NCBI RefSeq assembly: GCF_030730905.1
Contig: NZ_JAVAMP010000003.1
Span: 62,001 to 126,000 of the forward strand
Direction of reading: 5' to 3'
DNA length: 64,000 bases
Origin: Chengkuizengella axinellae
GTDB lineage: Bacteria > Bacillota > Bacilli > Paenibacillales > KCTC-33759
Below, piece after piece: positions 9,749 through 18,906 of this stretch; position 1 is the first letter of the stretch; every line of letters starts with the position of its first letter. A program made the translations under genes and the position numbers. The notes under the pieces were generated by a model. That model worked only from the letters and a program-made list of their open reading frames with translations. It was not told the origin of the DNA and searched no databases.

Positions 9749-10864
9749 ATGACAGCACCTACAAAAGGTTTAGAAGGTATAGTAGCGACTACTTCTTCCG
9801 TCAGCTCAATTATTGATGGTGTATTAACTTATCGTGGAATCAATATCGATGATTTAGCTGAAAAAGCTACATTTGAAGAAGTTGTTTATTTATTGTGGTT
9901 TGGTAAATTGCCAAATCAAACAGAATTAGAACAATTTAGTAAACAATTAGTTGAAAATATGGTAATCCCTAATGAAGTACTTGATCAAATCAAGTTATTT
10001 CCTAAGGGTGCAAATGCAATGGCGGCTCTACGTACAGCGGTTTCAAGCTTAGCCTTATACGATGTAGAAGCAGAGGATATGAGCAAGGAGGCGAATGTAA
10101 GAAAAGCAATTCGTCTACAAGCGAAGATCCCTACCATCATTTCTGCATTTGCAAGAATTCGCGAAGGGAAAGATCCTATTCAACCGAAAAAGGATGCTTC
10201 TCTATGTTACAATTTCTTGTATACACTTACAGGGGAGGAGCCAGATCCAGTTGCGATTGAAGCATTGGACAAAGCGTTAATATTACATGCTGACCACGAG
10301 TTGAATGCTTCTACTTTTGCTTCTCGTGTAACCGTTGCAACGCTATCTGATGTTTATTCAGGTGTGACTTCTGCCATTGGCACATTAAAAGGACCTCTTC
10401 ATGGTGGAGCGAATGAAGCTGTAATGGTGATGTTAGAAGAGATTGAAACAACCCAAAACGCTGAACCTTACATCGAGAAGAAATTAGAAAACAAAGAAAA
10501 AATCATGGGATTTGGACACCGTGTATATAAAACAGGTGACCCTCGTGCAAAACATTTACAAAAAATGTCCTATGAATTAGGAAAAATTACAGGCAATATG
10601 AAATGGTATGACATGTCCGTTATCATTGACAAAATGATCACTGAGAAAAAAGGATTAAAACCGAACACTGATTTTTATTCAGCCTCTGTATATACTTCCT
10701 TGCAAATCCCACGTGATTTGTTCACACCAATTTTTGCATTTAGTCGTGTATCAGGATGGACAGCGCATATTTTAGAGCAGCTGGACAATAACCGTTTAAT
10801 TCGCCCTCGTGCAGAATATATTGGCCCAGCAAACCAACCATATGTAGACATAGAAAACAGATAA
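9749..10864 (+). CDS. citZ: Citrate synthase
   Basis: 371 residues; condenses acetyl-CoA and oxaloacetate into citrate, the entry step of the TCA cycle. The catalytic motifs are present: GPLHGGANE near residue 214, GFGHRVYKTGDPRAKHL near 253, and the C-terminal RPRAEY arginine. Length is normal for Gram-positive type I enzymes. AAAGGAG precedes the ATG. First gene of a citZ-icd-mdh run in the same order as B. subtilis. Confidence 0.97.
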   Translation: MTAPTKGLEGIVATTSSVSSIIDGVLTYRGINIDDLAEKATFEEVVYLLWFGKLPNQTELEQFSKQLVENMVIPNEVLDQIKLFPKGANAMAALRTAVSSLALYDVEAEDMSKEANVRKAIRLQAKIPTIISAFARIREGKDPIQPKKDASLCYNFLYTLTGEEPDPVAIEALDKALILHADHELNASTFASRVTVATLSDVYSGVTSAIGTLKGPLHGGANEAVMVMLEEIETTQNAEPYIEKKLENKEKIMGFGHRVYKTGDPRAKHLQKMSYELGKITGNMKWYDMSVIIDKMITEKKGLKPNTDFYSASVYTSLQIPRDLFTPIFAFSRVSGWTAHILEQLDNNRLIRPRAEYIGPANQPYVDIENR

Positions 10865-10903
10865 TAAAATAAGATAAACAGAATGAAGGAGGTACCAATT
10901 CAC

Positions 10904-12202
10904 ATGGTACAATTCAAAGAATACGATTTACCAACTAACGGAGAAAAAATTACAATCGAAAATGGACAATTACAAGTCCCTAATAAACCCATTATTCCTT
11001 TCATTGAAGGAGATGGAACTGGTCGAGATATTTGGGCGGCTTCAAAGCGTGTTTTAGATGCTGCAGTGAACAAAGCTTATAATGGTGAAAAGGAAATCGC
11101 TTGGTATGAGGTTTTTGCTGGGGAAAAAGCTTTCAATAAATATAAAGAGTGGTTGCCAGAGGATACTTTAACTGCAATAAGAGAATACATGGTGGCAATT
11201 AAAGGTCCTTTAACTACACCTATTGGAGGAGGCATTCGTTCCTTAAACGTTGCTCTTCGTCAAGAATTGGATTTATATACTTGTCTTCGCCCTGTACGTT
11301 ACTTTGATGGTGTTCCTTCACCGGTTAAACGTCCAGAATTGGTTGATATGGCTATTTTCCGTGAAAATACGGAGGATATTTATGCAGGTATCGAATATGA
11401 GCAAGGTTCTGACGAAGTGAAGAAAGTTATTGAATTCTTACAGAAAGAAATGGGCGCAAATAAAATTCGTTTCCCTGAAACTTCTGGTATTGGTATTAAA
11501 CCTGTTTCTTCTGAAGGGACAAAACGTCTTGTAAAAGGTGCGATTGAATATGCAATTAAACATGGACGTAAAAGTGTTACTTTAGTACATAAAGGAAACA
11601 TTATGAAATTTACTGAAGGTGCATTTAAAAACTGGGGTTATGAAGTTGCTGAAGCAGAATATGGGGATAAAGTATTTACATGGGGTCAATACGATCGCAT
11701 TGCTGAGGCTGAAGGTAAAGAAGCAGCTGATAAAGCTCAGGACGAAGCTGTTGCTGCTGGTAAGATCCTTGTAAAGGATGCTATAGCAGATATCGCACTT
11801 CAACAAGTTCTAACTCGTCCAACAGACTTTGATGTAATCGCAACATTAAACTTAAATGGAGACTATTTATCTGACGCTTTAGCTGCACAAGTAGGTGGTA
11901 TTGGTATTGCTCCAGGGGCAAACATCAACTATGTTACTGGACATGCAATTTTTGAAGCTACACACGGAACTGCTCCTAAATATGCTGATTTAGATGTAGT
12001 GAATCCTGGTTCTGTAATCTTATCTGGTGTATTGATGCTTGAACACTTAGGTTGGACAGAGGCTGCAAATCTAATTTATAAAGGAATGGAAACAGCAATC
12101 TCTAATAAAACAGTAACTTACGATTTTGAAAGATTAATGGAAAATGCAACAAAAGTGAAATGTTCTGAGTTTGCAGATGAAATTATTAAACATATGGCAT
12201 AA
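10904..12202 (+). CDS. icd: NADP-dependent isocitrate dehydrogenase
   Basis: 432 residues; oxidises isocitrate to 2-oxoglutarate and CO2. The substrate loop and NADP-specifying [17 protein letters not shown] motif (Lys-Tyr pair) indicate NADP rather than NAD. I start at ATG 10904, because the AAGGAGG ribosome site lies inside the longer frame that begins at 10883, and the resulting N terminus [17 protein letters not shown] matches the family. 39 bases after citZ; a strong terminator follows before mdh. Confidence 0.96.
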   Translation: MVQFKEYDLPTNGEKITIENGQLQVPNKPIIPFIEGDGTGRDIWAASKRVLDAAVNKAYNGEKEIAWYEVFAGEKAFNKYKEWLPEDTLTAIREYMVAIKGPLTTPIGGGIRSLNVALRQELDLYTCLRPVRYFDGVPSPVKRPELVDMAIFRENTEDIYAGIEYEQGSDEVKKVIEFLQKEMGANKIRFPETSGIGIKPVSSEGTKRLVKGAIEYAIKHGRKSVTLVHKGNIMKFTEGAFKNWGYEVAEAEYGDKVFTWGQYDRIAEAEGKEAADKAQDEAVAAGKILVKDAIADIALQQVLTRPTDFDVIATLNLNGDYLSDALAAQVGGIGIAPGANINYVTGHAIFEATHGTAPKYADLDVVNPGSVILSGVLMLEHLGWTEAANLIYKGMETAISNKTVTYDFERLMENATKVKCSEFADEIIKHMA

Positions 12203-12229
12203 TTTAAATAAATAATGCTTCACTATGAT

Positions 12230-12253
12230 CCCCTCACTGAATAAAGTGAGGGG
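12230..12253 (+). terminator. Terminator between icd and mdh
   Basis: Perfect 9-bp stem CCCCTCACT/AGTGAGGGG with a 6-base loop. Only a weak AATTT tail follows, so it may allow partial readthrough into mdh. Confidence 0.7.
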
Positions 12254-12305
12254 AATTTAAAAGGTATAGAAGTAAAAATATTACATATAGAGAGGGGAAT
12301 GTTAG

Positions 12306-13250
12306 ATGGCGATTCAAAGAAAAAAAATAGCGGTGGTTGGAGCTGGTTTTACTGGAGCTACTACTGCGTTAATGCTTGCACAGAAGGAATTAGGAGATGT
12401 TGTATTAATTGATATTCCACAGTTGGAAAATCCTACAAAAGGTAAAGCACTTGATATGCTAGAAGCGAGTCCTGTTCAGGGTTTTGACAGCAATATTGTT
12501 GGTACTTCTAGTTATGAGGATGCTGAAGGTGCTGATATAGTGATTATTACTGCTGGTATCGCTCGTAAGCCAGGAATGAGTAGAGATGATTTAGTTAATA
12601 CAAATGCAGGTATAATGAAATCTGTATGTGAGAGTGTAAAAAAATATTGCCCAGATTCTTATGTAATTATTTTGAGCAACCCTGTAGATGCTATGACCTA
12701 TGTAGCATATAATACCCTTGGATTTCCTAAAAATCGCGTGATTGGTCAATCTGGAGTATTAGATACAGCACGTTACTTTACATTTATTTCTCAAGAAATA
12801 AATGTTTCCGTTGAAGATGTTCATGGATTTGTATTAGGTGGTCATGGGGATGATATGGTACCTCTTGTAAAATATACAAATGTTGCTGGTATTCCAATTG
12901 ATAAACTAATTTCTGCTGAACGTATTGAGGCCATAGTAAAACGTACTCGTACAGGTGGTGGAGAGATCGTAGGGTTACTAGGTAACGGTAGTGCATATTA
13001 TGCTCCTGCTGCTTCTTTAGTACAGATGACTGAAGCCATCTTAAAGGATAAAAAACGAGTATTGCCTTCCATTGCATTTTTAGAGGGTGAGTATGGATAC
13101 GACAACTTATTTATTGGTGTTCCAACGATTCTTGGTGGAGACGGAATTGAAAAAATCATTGAGTTGGAATTAACGGATGAAGAAAAATCTGCTCTAGATA
13201 AATCAGCAGAATCAGTTCGTAAAGTGATAAGTGTTGTAGACAAAGGGTAA
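12306..13250 (+). CDS. mdh: Malate dehydrogenase (LDH-like type)
   Basis: 314 residues; interconverts malate and oxaloacetate using NAD. Rossmann motif [10 protein letters not shown] at the N terminus, [12 protein letters not shown] with the substrate-binding arginines, and the catalytic [15 protein letters not shown]. Third gene of citZ-icd-mdh. AGAGGGGAATG precedes the ATG; a strong terminator ends the run. Confidence 0.97.
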   Translation: MAIQRKKIAVVGAGFTGATTALMLAQKELGDVVLIDIPQLENPTKGKALDMLEASPVQGFDSNIVGTSSYEDAEGADIVIITAGIARKPGMSRDDLVNTNAGIMKSVCESVKKYCPDSYVIILSNPVDAMTYVAYNTLGFPKNRVIGQSGVLDTARYFTFISQEINVSVEDVHGFVLGGHGDDMVPLVKYTNVAGIPIDKLISAERIEAIVKRTRTGGGEIVGLLGNGSAYYAPAASLVQMTEAILKDKKRVLPSIAFLEGEYGYDNLFIGVPTILGGDGIEKIIELELTDEEKSALDKSAESVRKVISVVDKG

Positions 13251-13262
13251 ACATGGTAGGAT

Positions 13263-13296
13263 AAAAAGAGTATGGGAATTTTCCATACTCTTTTTT
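13263..13296 (+). terminator. Terminator after mdh
   Basis: AAAAAGAGTATGG pairs with CCATACTCTTTTTT, ending in a T-run. Confidence 0.9.
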
Positions 13297-13474
13297 GAGC
13301 TTATAGACAATTTAGGCTGCAAAGTTCATAATTCTCTCATGACTATGCGGTATTAGAATTGGCATAAGCAGTGCTTGTTATCATTAACGCACAGGTGATG
13401 ACAAAATCTAAGTTTGCCCATGTGCAAGGGTTGAGTAGTAGTGTGGGTATCATTATGATGGAGGGTTATTAAAA

Positions 13475-13876
13475 ATGGATATTGTTTTTTATCTTCATTC
13501 AACAGTAGGTTTATTATTGATCGCTTACATTTTACTTCCATTTCTTATTACGACTTTAAAAAATGGGTCAGAAGAAATGGCAAAAGTATCTGTATTTATC
13601 AATCGAGTAGGAATGTACATATTAATTGTCGCTTTTCTTTCAGGTGGATATCTAATTAGTCAAGTAGAAGGTATTACAGTACCTTGGATGATTGTTGTAA
13701 TATTATTGCTGTTAGTTATGTTTGCAATGACAGGAATGATCTCAAAACCTTTAAAAAGAGTAAGAGATGGAAGTGCAATTGATTCGGATCATAAAAAAGC
13801 AAAAATGTTTAGTTTTATTAATGCGATCGCTTTAGTTTTTATTTTAGTTTTAATGTATAATCCTACATTGCTCTAA
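13475..13876 (+). CDS. YisL-like (DUF1516) four-helix membrane protein
   Basis: 133 residues with four hydrophobic helices (about 4-24, 43-63, 70-90 and 111-130) and a short basic cytoplasmic loop with PLKRVRDG. The organisation resembles the YisL/UPF0344 family of unknown function. ATGGAGGG precedes the ATG, and a strong terminator follows. Inserted between mdh and the exporter remnants; it has no obvious operon partner. Family assignment is moderate only. Confidence 0.55.
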   Translation: MDIVFYLHSTVGLLLIAYILLPFLITTLKNGSEEMAKVSVFINRVGMYILIVAFLSGGYLISQVEGITVPWMIVVILLLLVMFAMTGMISKPLKRVRDGSAIDSDHKKAKMFSFINAIALVFILVLMYNPTLL

Positions 13877-13883
13877 AATAAAA

Positions 13884-13921
13884 AACATCAAACGTTATAT
13901 CTATGCGTTTGATGTTTTTTT
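13884..13921 (+). terminator. Terminator after the YisL-like gene, between convergent genes
   Basis: AACATCAAACG pairs with CGTTTGATGTT and is followed by eight T residues. The opposite strand also has an A/T-rich flank, so it may serve both directions. Confidence 0.9.
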
Positions 13922-13956
13922 TGACCTCAAATATGATTATCGAACCAGAAGAATAT

Positions 13957-14769
13957 TTAAACTAAAACCATATTTCCTGTTTTTTTCGCATGGTTTTCAG
14001 CCCTATTTAGGATCCAAATGGATATAAGGAAAAGAACGATCAGTATTGCAGCTAGTAAAAGAAATGAAGTTGTTAATTCAGAATATGGAACTCCTTTTAT
14101 GACTAGATCTCGAAAAATATCCAATACATAAGTTAAAGGAAAGGCAAATGCGATTATTTTTCCCCAAAGCGGAAAAGCTAGTACAGGGATACGAACACCA
14201 GAAAAAAACTGCATGGGTTTTTCAAGTACGGTAAATAAAATGCTGGAGTCGCGTGAAAACAAAAACAGGATATTTAAGAAACCTCCCCATACTATGGCAG
14301 AAATAGACAGCATCATAAATGCTAATGGAATGTTAATCCAATGTAAGGATGAAACGTCTGTTACAAAAAAAATAGCTAATAAAGTGAACAAAGTAAATAA
14401 CCACACCGCTTCGAATAAATTTGCCGCTGCTCTTGCATACATGAACATCATTCTAGAAACAGGAGTTAAAAATATTAGTTCAAGTGTGCCTGCGCTTCTC
14501 TCATAAGACATTTGCCAAGCAGATTGAACTAAACACCAAAAAAAAGTGTATGCTAAAAATTCAGTTAATAAAAATAAGCCTAGTTGATCTACTTCAATAT
14601 ATTTGGATAATGGACTATGTTCTCCTAAATTGAATGGTTTGAAGGAGTAATATGAAGCTATAAATAATAATATAGGCCACAGAAACAATGAAAAATAGAC
14701 CATTTTGCTATGAAAGTGGTGCTTATGTGCTTTTTGAAATTCAGCAATTAAAATATGGAAGATACTCAT
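13957..14769 (-). CDS. ABC-2 type exporter permease
   Basis: 270 residues with six predicted membrane helices and the ABC-2 motif ERSAGTLELIFLTPVSRMMFMYARA after helix 2. Such permeases pair with a DrrA-type ATPase to export drugs, lipids or polymers. The frame is open, but its ATPase partner upstream is disrupted and the second permease of the cluster is a remnant, so it is probably non-functional in practice. The start overlaps the ATPase stop by 4 bases (ATGA). Confidence 0.85.
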   Translation of the reverse strand: MSIFHILIAEFQKAHKHHFHSKMVYFSLFLWPILLFIASYYSFKPFNLGEHSPLSKYIEVDQLGLFLLTEFLAYTFFWCLVQSAWQMSYERSAGTLELIFLTPVSRMMFMYARAAANLFEAVWLFTLFTLLAIFFVTDVSSLHWINIPLAFMMLSISAIVWGGFLNILFLFSRDSSILFTVLEKPMQFFSGVRIPVLAFPLWGKIIAFAFPLTYVLDIFRDLVIKGVPYSELTTSFLLLAAILIVLFLISIWILNRAENHAKKTGNMVLV

Positions 14770-15729
14770 GCACTTTTCTCCTCTGCTAAAGCCAATATGG
14801 CATCCTCTAATTTTGGTTTTTTTGTCTCCATTCTAATCACCTTTATATTTTCATTTGCAAGCAATTCTATAGCATAGGAAGATAAGTCTGATGATGAAGT
14901 AATCTGCATTCCTATCTCTTGTTCAGATGAGTTGGTATGCATTTGTGCATTTTTTAAACCTAATGCTTTTTTAATTTTTATTTCTGCTTCATTCGAAAGC
15001 TTTTCTACTACTAAATCCAAATAATGATGATTTGCTGCTTTTTTTATTATATTTTCTGGTGTTTCATGAAGGATTACCTTTCCTTTATTTATAATATAAA
15101 TTCGATCACAAAGCTCCTCCACCTCTTCTAAATAATATTCCTTTACGATCTTCTTTGGCTAGTTTTTTTACTGTATTTCTGAGATGTTTTGCAACGGGTG
15201 CATCTAAACCGAGGGTGGGTTCATCTAAAAATAAGTATTTTGGATCATTAATTAACCCTCTTGCAATTTGTAATCGTTGTTTCATACCCTTTGAAAATCT
15301 TTCAACAGGTATATCTCCTGTATCCTCAAGACCTACTAATCGAAGTAAATCTTCAATTTTATGATGTAATTGCTGACTTGTATAACCATATAATTTTCCG
15401 TAATATATTAAATTTTCTCTTGCTGTTAATCTCCAGTACAACATTCTCTCGCCACCTGCGATCATGTTCACATTCTTTTTAATTTTTTTAGCATCCTTTA
15501 TAATATCTAATCCATCAACTTTTATTGAACCTTTATTTGGAGTTAGTAATGTAGATAACATTTTAATTGTAGTTGTTTTGCCTGCCCCATTTAATCCTAA
15601 TAAACCAACAATCTCTCCTTCATGGATGGATAAATCTATACCTGCCTCAACTACCTTTTTCTTTTGTTTAAAAAACCCTAGTTTTTCTTTTAGTTGATAT
15701 GTTTTTATGATTCCCTTAGCTTCAATCAA
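14766..15729 (-). pseudogene. DrrA-type ABC ATPase disrupted at the H-loop
   Basis: The first frame (15729-15106) carries Walker A GLNGAGKTTT, the Q-loop region, signature FSKGMKQRLQIARGL and Walker B YLFLDEPTLGLD. It then runs from KGIL straight out of frame. The downstream frame (15122-14766) resumes with EEVEELCDRIYIINKGK. Comparison with the family shows that the residues around TTHY, including the switch histidine, are missing at about 15120-15135 along with a frame change. A small deletion between the short repeats ATATTA and TATTTA would explain it. The ribosome site GGAGGAA before 15729 is still good. Non-functional unless this is a sequencing error. Confidence 0.85.
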
Positions 15730-15744
15730 ATCATTTCCTCCTTA

Positions 15745-16012
15745 TTATGAAAAATGCTTCTCAAGTATTTTTTTCTCCATTTTTTTAATAGATATTGAGC
15801 CAATGATAAAATAAACGATACCTGTCAGAGTTAACTTCCATAATGACGGACTGATCATAATTGGACTGCTGCCCTCTAGTACGCTGCCTCTAAAAGCTTC
15901 TAAACCATAGGTCATAGGCATGATGATACCAATACTTTGAATAAATTCAGGTAAATATTCAATTGGGAAAGTAATGCCGCATACAATAGCAATGACAAGG
16001 TAAATGGTTAGA
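15745..16012 (-). pseudogene. Second ABC-2 permease, C-terminal remnant
   Basis: The minus strand reads an uninterrupted ABC-2 permease C terminus: the hydrophobic IYLVIAIVCGITFP, then MPMTYGLEAFRG, a last helix and a basic tail, stopping at 15745 just before the ATPase ribosome site. No start codon or N-terminal half exists upstream on this strand; the adjoining sequence is the inverted block described next. It was probably the first gene of a permease-ATPase-permease operon. Confidence 0.8.
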
Positions 16013-16200
16013 GTGGATTTAGTGAGACGAGCCTTAATTACAGAATTACGCGAAGGAACACTTGAAGCTCTTTTGTTAACCCCTTCTTCAAGAAAAAGTT
16101 ATTTTTTAGGTTATGCTAGTCAAGGAATCATGAGAATATGTGTGCTTGTCTTGGGTAATCTATGTATACAAAATAGATTTTGGAAACATAGAATATATTA
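16010..16200 (+). pseudogene. Inverted middle fragment of the same permease
   Basis: On the plus strand this stretch encodes ELREGTLEALLLTPSSRKSYF followed by hydrophobic residues. That is the hallmark ABC-2 motif which should lie upstream of the C-terminal remnant on the minus strand. It is therefore in the opposite orientation to the rest of its gene. About 60 residues are recognisable; the N-terminal part is gone. Confidence 0.75.
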
Positions 16201-16262
16201 TCCCTTATAATGGGATATGAATAGGATAATAAAGCAAACCACCGATGCGCTCTTTTGCAATC

Positions 16263-16294
16263 TCAAAAAACCTCACTGTATATTTAGTGAGGTT
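16263..16294 (-). terminator. Minus-strand terminator
   Basis: Perfect 9-bp inverted repeat AACCTCACT/AGTGAGGTT followed on the minus strand by a T-run. It probably ends transcripts from the HD-domain gene at 16.5-17.1 kb. The stretch 16201-16532 holds no gene that I can see. Confidence 0.7.
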
Positions 16295-16460
16295 GAACAA
16301 TGAACAAATCTTAAAATAGTTATTAGAACTATGAACCTAGTCTAGACCAAATCAGTGTTCTAAGCATAGTATGTATTATCTCACAATTTTAATTTAGTGA
16401 GAAAAATTAGATTTGGAGCACCTCCTCCTTTTAATGAATAGGATAGTATTCGAACGGAAT

Positions 16461-16512
16461 AACTGCATCATTTCAACTATTGGATAAACCATATAGCTTG
16501 AGTGATGCAGTT
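16461..16512. repeat. Long imperfect inverted repeat downstream of the HD gene
   Basis: AACTGCATCA (16461) and TGATGCAGTT (16503) are perfect complements. Inside them CAACTATTGG and CCATATAGCTTG can also pair imperfectly. No U-run follows on either strand, so it is not an ordinary terminator. Confidence 0.5.
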
Positions 16513-16532
16513 GCTATTTTTAGAAATTTCAT

Positions 16533-17144
16533 CTATTTAGGCTTCCCTTTATTCCTGCTAAATAGACTTAGTTCATCTAAGGTTTTTTCAAAACTAGGGG
16601 CAAGATAAGATAGAAAATAGTCAATTTCTGGCATGTTCATATTTTGTAAACTTAATTCAATATCTTTTTTAGCGGTTGCAAATTCCTTGTTACCTGCAGA
16701 CAGTTCCGAAATGCATTTTATATAAGCGTCTAAATCGTCCGCAGCTTTAACATATTGTATTAGTTCATCATCATCTTTATTTTGTATTAAAGTTTCATAT
16801 TGCATTTTTAATACATCAGGAACCGTATTCATTAAATGATCTGATGCTAATTCTTCTATTTCTCTGAAGCTATTTAAGATTTGGTTATTATGATGTTTAA
16901 CAGGGGTTGGGATGTCTCCTGTGAAAACCTCAGTGGCATCATGAAATAAAGCTAAACTAACTGCTCTTTCTGTATGAATAGGCTTATTAAAAACCTCATT
17001 TGCTATAGAACACAGAATATGTGTAATAAGTGAGACATGGTAGCTGTGTTCTGCTACATTTTCATCCACAACATTACGCATTAGACTCCACCGTTTAATG
17101 TACCGAAGTCTGTACATATAAGCTAAAAAGTGATGATTTTCCAT
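16533..17144 (-). CDS. HD-domain 5'-deoxynucleotidase, YfbR-like
   Basis: 203 residues of HD superfamily. The N terminus FLAYMYRLRYIKRWSLMRNVVDENVAEHS closely follows E. coli YfbR, which removes phosphate from dNMPs. The metal ligands are visible: EHSYH, the HD pair in LFHDATEVFTGDIPTPVK, and a later Asp in KAADDLDAYIKC. I start at Met 17144 (MENHHF), which matches the family and has GGAG 10 bases upstream; a longer frame begins at 17183. Monocistronic; faces the decayed exporter. Confidence 0.85.
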   Translation of the reverse strand: MENHHFLAYMYRLRYIKRWSLMRNVVDENVAEHSYHVSLITHILCSIANEVFNKPIHTERAVSLALFHDATEVFTGDIPTPVKHHNNQILNSFREIEELASDHLMNTVPDVLKMQYETLIQNKDDDELIQYVKAADDLDAYIKCISELSAGNKEFATAKKDIELSLQNMNMPEIDYFLSYLAPSFEKTLDELSLFSRNKGKPK

Positions 17145-17360
17145 AAAGATCTCGCTCCAACTTTTTATGATTTCCAATATCATATGAGGCCTATACGATA
17201 ATTGTTATGAAGAATTAAATGAAAAAAACGAAATAAATAAAAACAGATGTTTGAGTATTTATATTGAAATTTAGACATTTGTATATAGGGATACGTCCAA
17301 ACCTTTAGATTGTACTAGACATATACTGTAGCAGGAACTGTTTTGGAGGTGATTTCTTTT

Positions 17361-17474
17361 ATGTTTTTCATTGTAGGTCTTGCTATAGTTGTTTTAGTCT
17401 TATTTATATTGCTGGTTATCATCTTAGCGTTATTAGCACCAATTAGAAAATGTTTTCCTCATAGGTTCTATTGA
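17361..17474 (+). CDS. Small hydrophobic peptide with strong ribosome site
   Basis: 37 codons: about 25 consecutive hydrophobic residues, then the basic tail APIRKCFPHRFY. GGAGGTGATTTC lies 11 bases before the ATG, an excellent Shine-Dalgarno match, and a clear terminator follows at 17484. A single-pass membrane peptide of the sort common in spore formers. I recognise no family. It was found by direct reading and lies between the HD gene and the phosphonate module. Confidence 0.6.
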   Translation: MFFIVGLAIVVLVLFILLVIILALLAPIRKCFPHRFY

Positions 17475-17483
17475 TCATAAATG

Positions 17484-17521
17484 AAAAAATAATCATGCAT
17501 AAGTTGTATGGTTATTTTTTT
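17484..17521 (+). terminator. Terminator after the small hydrophobic ORF
   Basis: AAAAAATAATCAT pairs with ATGGTTATTTTTTT. Confidence 0.8.
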
Positions 17522-17599
17522 GTTCAGGATAGGTTGGGTGTATTAGTGTCAAATTAATATTAAAAAAATTAATCAGTTACATATGAAAAAGGAATAACA

Positions 17600-17654
17600 T
17601 TAACATGTGATTTTACATTCCGTTAACCTGATGATGAATTTGCTGACTTATACT
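17600..17654 (+). promoter_or_regulatory. PhoP-box promoter of phnA
   Basis: Direct repeats TTAACA (17600), TTTACA (17612) and TTAACC (17623) match the Bacillus PhoP box TT[A/T/C]A[C/T]A at about 11-bp period. TATACT, a -10 box, starts exactly 26 bp after the start of the third repeat. No good -35 is needed or seen, as is usual for PhoP-activated promoters. Confidence 0.8.
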
Positions 17655-17744
17655 TTTAATCAAGCAAATAGATGTTACACGCAATGGATGTGTGACATGA
17701 AAAAGAAAATATAAATTCAAGATTATAACAAGGAGGAAATGAAT

Positions 17745-18860
17745 ATGATGCCAAAAGCACTAATCATCTTGATAGATGGATGCGCAAAAGAATATTTAGA
17801 ACAAGGGGTTACTCCAAACATTCTTGAGGTAGGGAAACGTGGATTCCATAAAATGATTAAATCTGCACTTCCCTCTGTGACAAATGTAAACCATGCTACG
17901 ATTTTGACAGGTTCATTCCCAATAGAACATCAAGTAGCTGGAAATTATTTTTATAATCCTGAGACAGGAGAGCATGGTTATATTCAAGGAAAAGGTTTTT
18001 TAAATAAAGAAACGATTCTTGATTTTTATGCTTCTCGTGGAGCTAGTACTGGATTATTTGTAGTTAAAGGGAAAGTGCAAGAGGTGTTCGGGGAAAATGT
18101 TACTTTTGGATTAAATGCAGAAAAAACAGATCCAGAAATGATTCATCACTTAGGGATGGAAATGCCACCTGAAACAGTATCAAAACCAGAAGCGAACAAC
18201 TGGATTATGGAAGCTTGTTATAAATTGCTTGAAAAAGAAAATCCAGATTTAGTATATTGCACAACAAACGATTATACTATGCATAATTATGAGCCAGATA
18301 CTGATGTTGCAAAAAAACAAATGGAAGTATTGGATTATTGGATAGGAAAAATGTTGGAACTTGATCCTGAACGAGAAATATATATTACGGCAGACCATGG
18401 AATGCAATCTAAAACGCTTCTTGTTGATCTGCAGAAAAAGTTGGATAAAACCCCATTTGATACTTTCTGTATGTTGCCTTTGAAAGACCGTTACTTAGAA
18501 AACCATCGCTATCAAGAAGGATCAGCAATTTATATATTTGCAAAAGATAAGAGTCAAACAGAGGATTTATTAGAACATCTAAAAACATACGATTTTGTTG
18601 AGAGTATCTATACAAAAGAAGAGGCTGTAAAAGAATTGCTGTTACCACCTGATCCAATTGGAGATATTGTAATTTTTTCTACTAGAGAAGTAGCATTTGG
18701 AGAATTAGAAGATGAGGAACTAGAAGTGAATGTCCGTACACATGGCTCCAAGTTTGAGCAAGATGTCCCTATTTTAGCTGTGAATGCGAGAAGACCTAAG
18801 GAAGACTATGAATTCAACTGTGATATTGTGAAATTTATGATGCAGGACTTATCTAAATAA
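17745..18860 (+). CDS. phnA: Phosphonoacetate hydrolase (alkaline phosphatase superfamily)
   Basis: 371 residues. All the catalytic positions of phosphonoacetate hydrolases are visible: metal-binding Asp11 (LIDG), nucleophile Thr46 (SVTNVNHATILTG), Asp176 and His180 (NDYTMH), Asp217-His218 (TADHGM) and His333 (RTHGSKF). The enzyme cleaves phosphonoacetate to acetate and phosphate. Nucleotide pyrophosphatases share the fold, but the neighbouring phosphonate transporter and LysR gene favour C-P bond hydrolysis. I use ATG 17745, 8 bases after AAGGAGG; the ATG at 17739 is too close. A PhoP-box promoter lies upstream and a terminator downstream. Confidence 0.85.
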   Translation: MMPKALIILIDGCAKEYLEQGVTPNILEVGKRGFHKMIKSALPSVTNVNHATILTGSFPIEHQVAGNYFYNPETGEHGYIQGKGFLNKETILDFYASRGASTGLFVVKGKVQEVFGENVTFGLNAEKTDPEMIHHLGMEMPPETVSKPEANNWIMEACYKLLEKENPDLVYCTTNDYTMHNYEPDTDVAKKQMEVLDYWIGKMLELDPEREIYITADHGMQSKTLLVDLQKKLDKTPFDTFCMLPLKDRYLENHRYQEGSAIYIFAKDKSQTEDLLEHLKTYDFVESIYTKEEAVKELLLPPDPIGDIVIFSTREVAFGELEDEELEVNVRTHGSKFEQDVPILAVNARRPKEDYEFNCDIVKFMMQDLSK

Positions 18861-18875
18861 ATAATAAGAAAAAGA

Positions 18876-18905
18876 AGGCGGAGCAAATAGATACTCCGCT
18901 TTTTA
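18876..18905 (+). terminator. Terminator between convergent phnA and the LysR gene
   Basis: GCGGAG/CTCCGC stem followed by TTTTTAG, lying right at the end of the LysR gene. Confidence 0.75.
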
Positions 18906-18906
18906 G

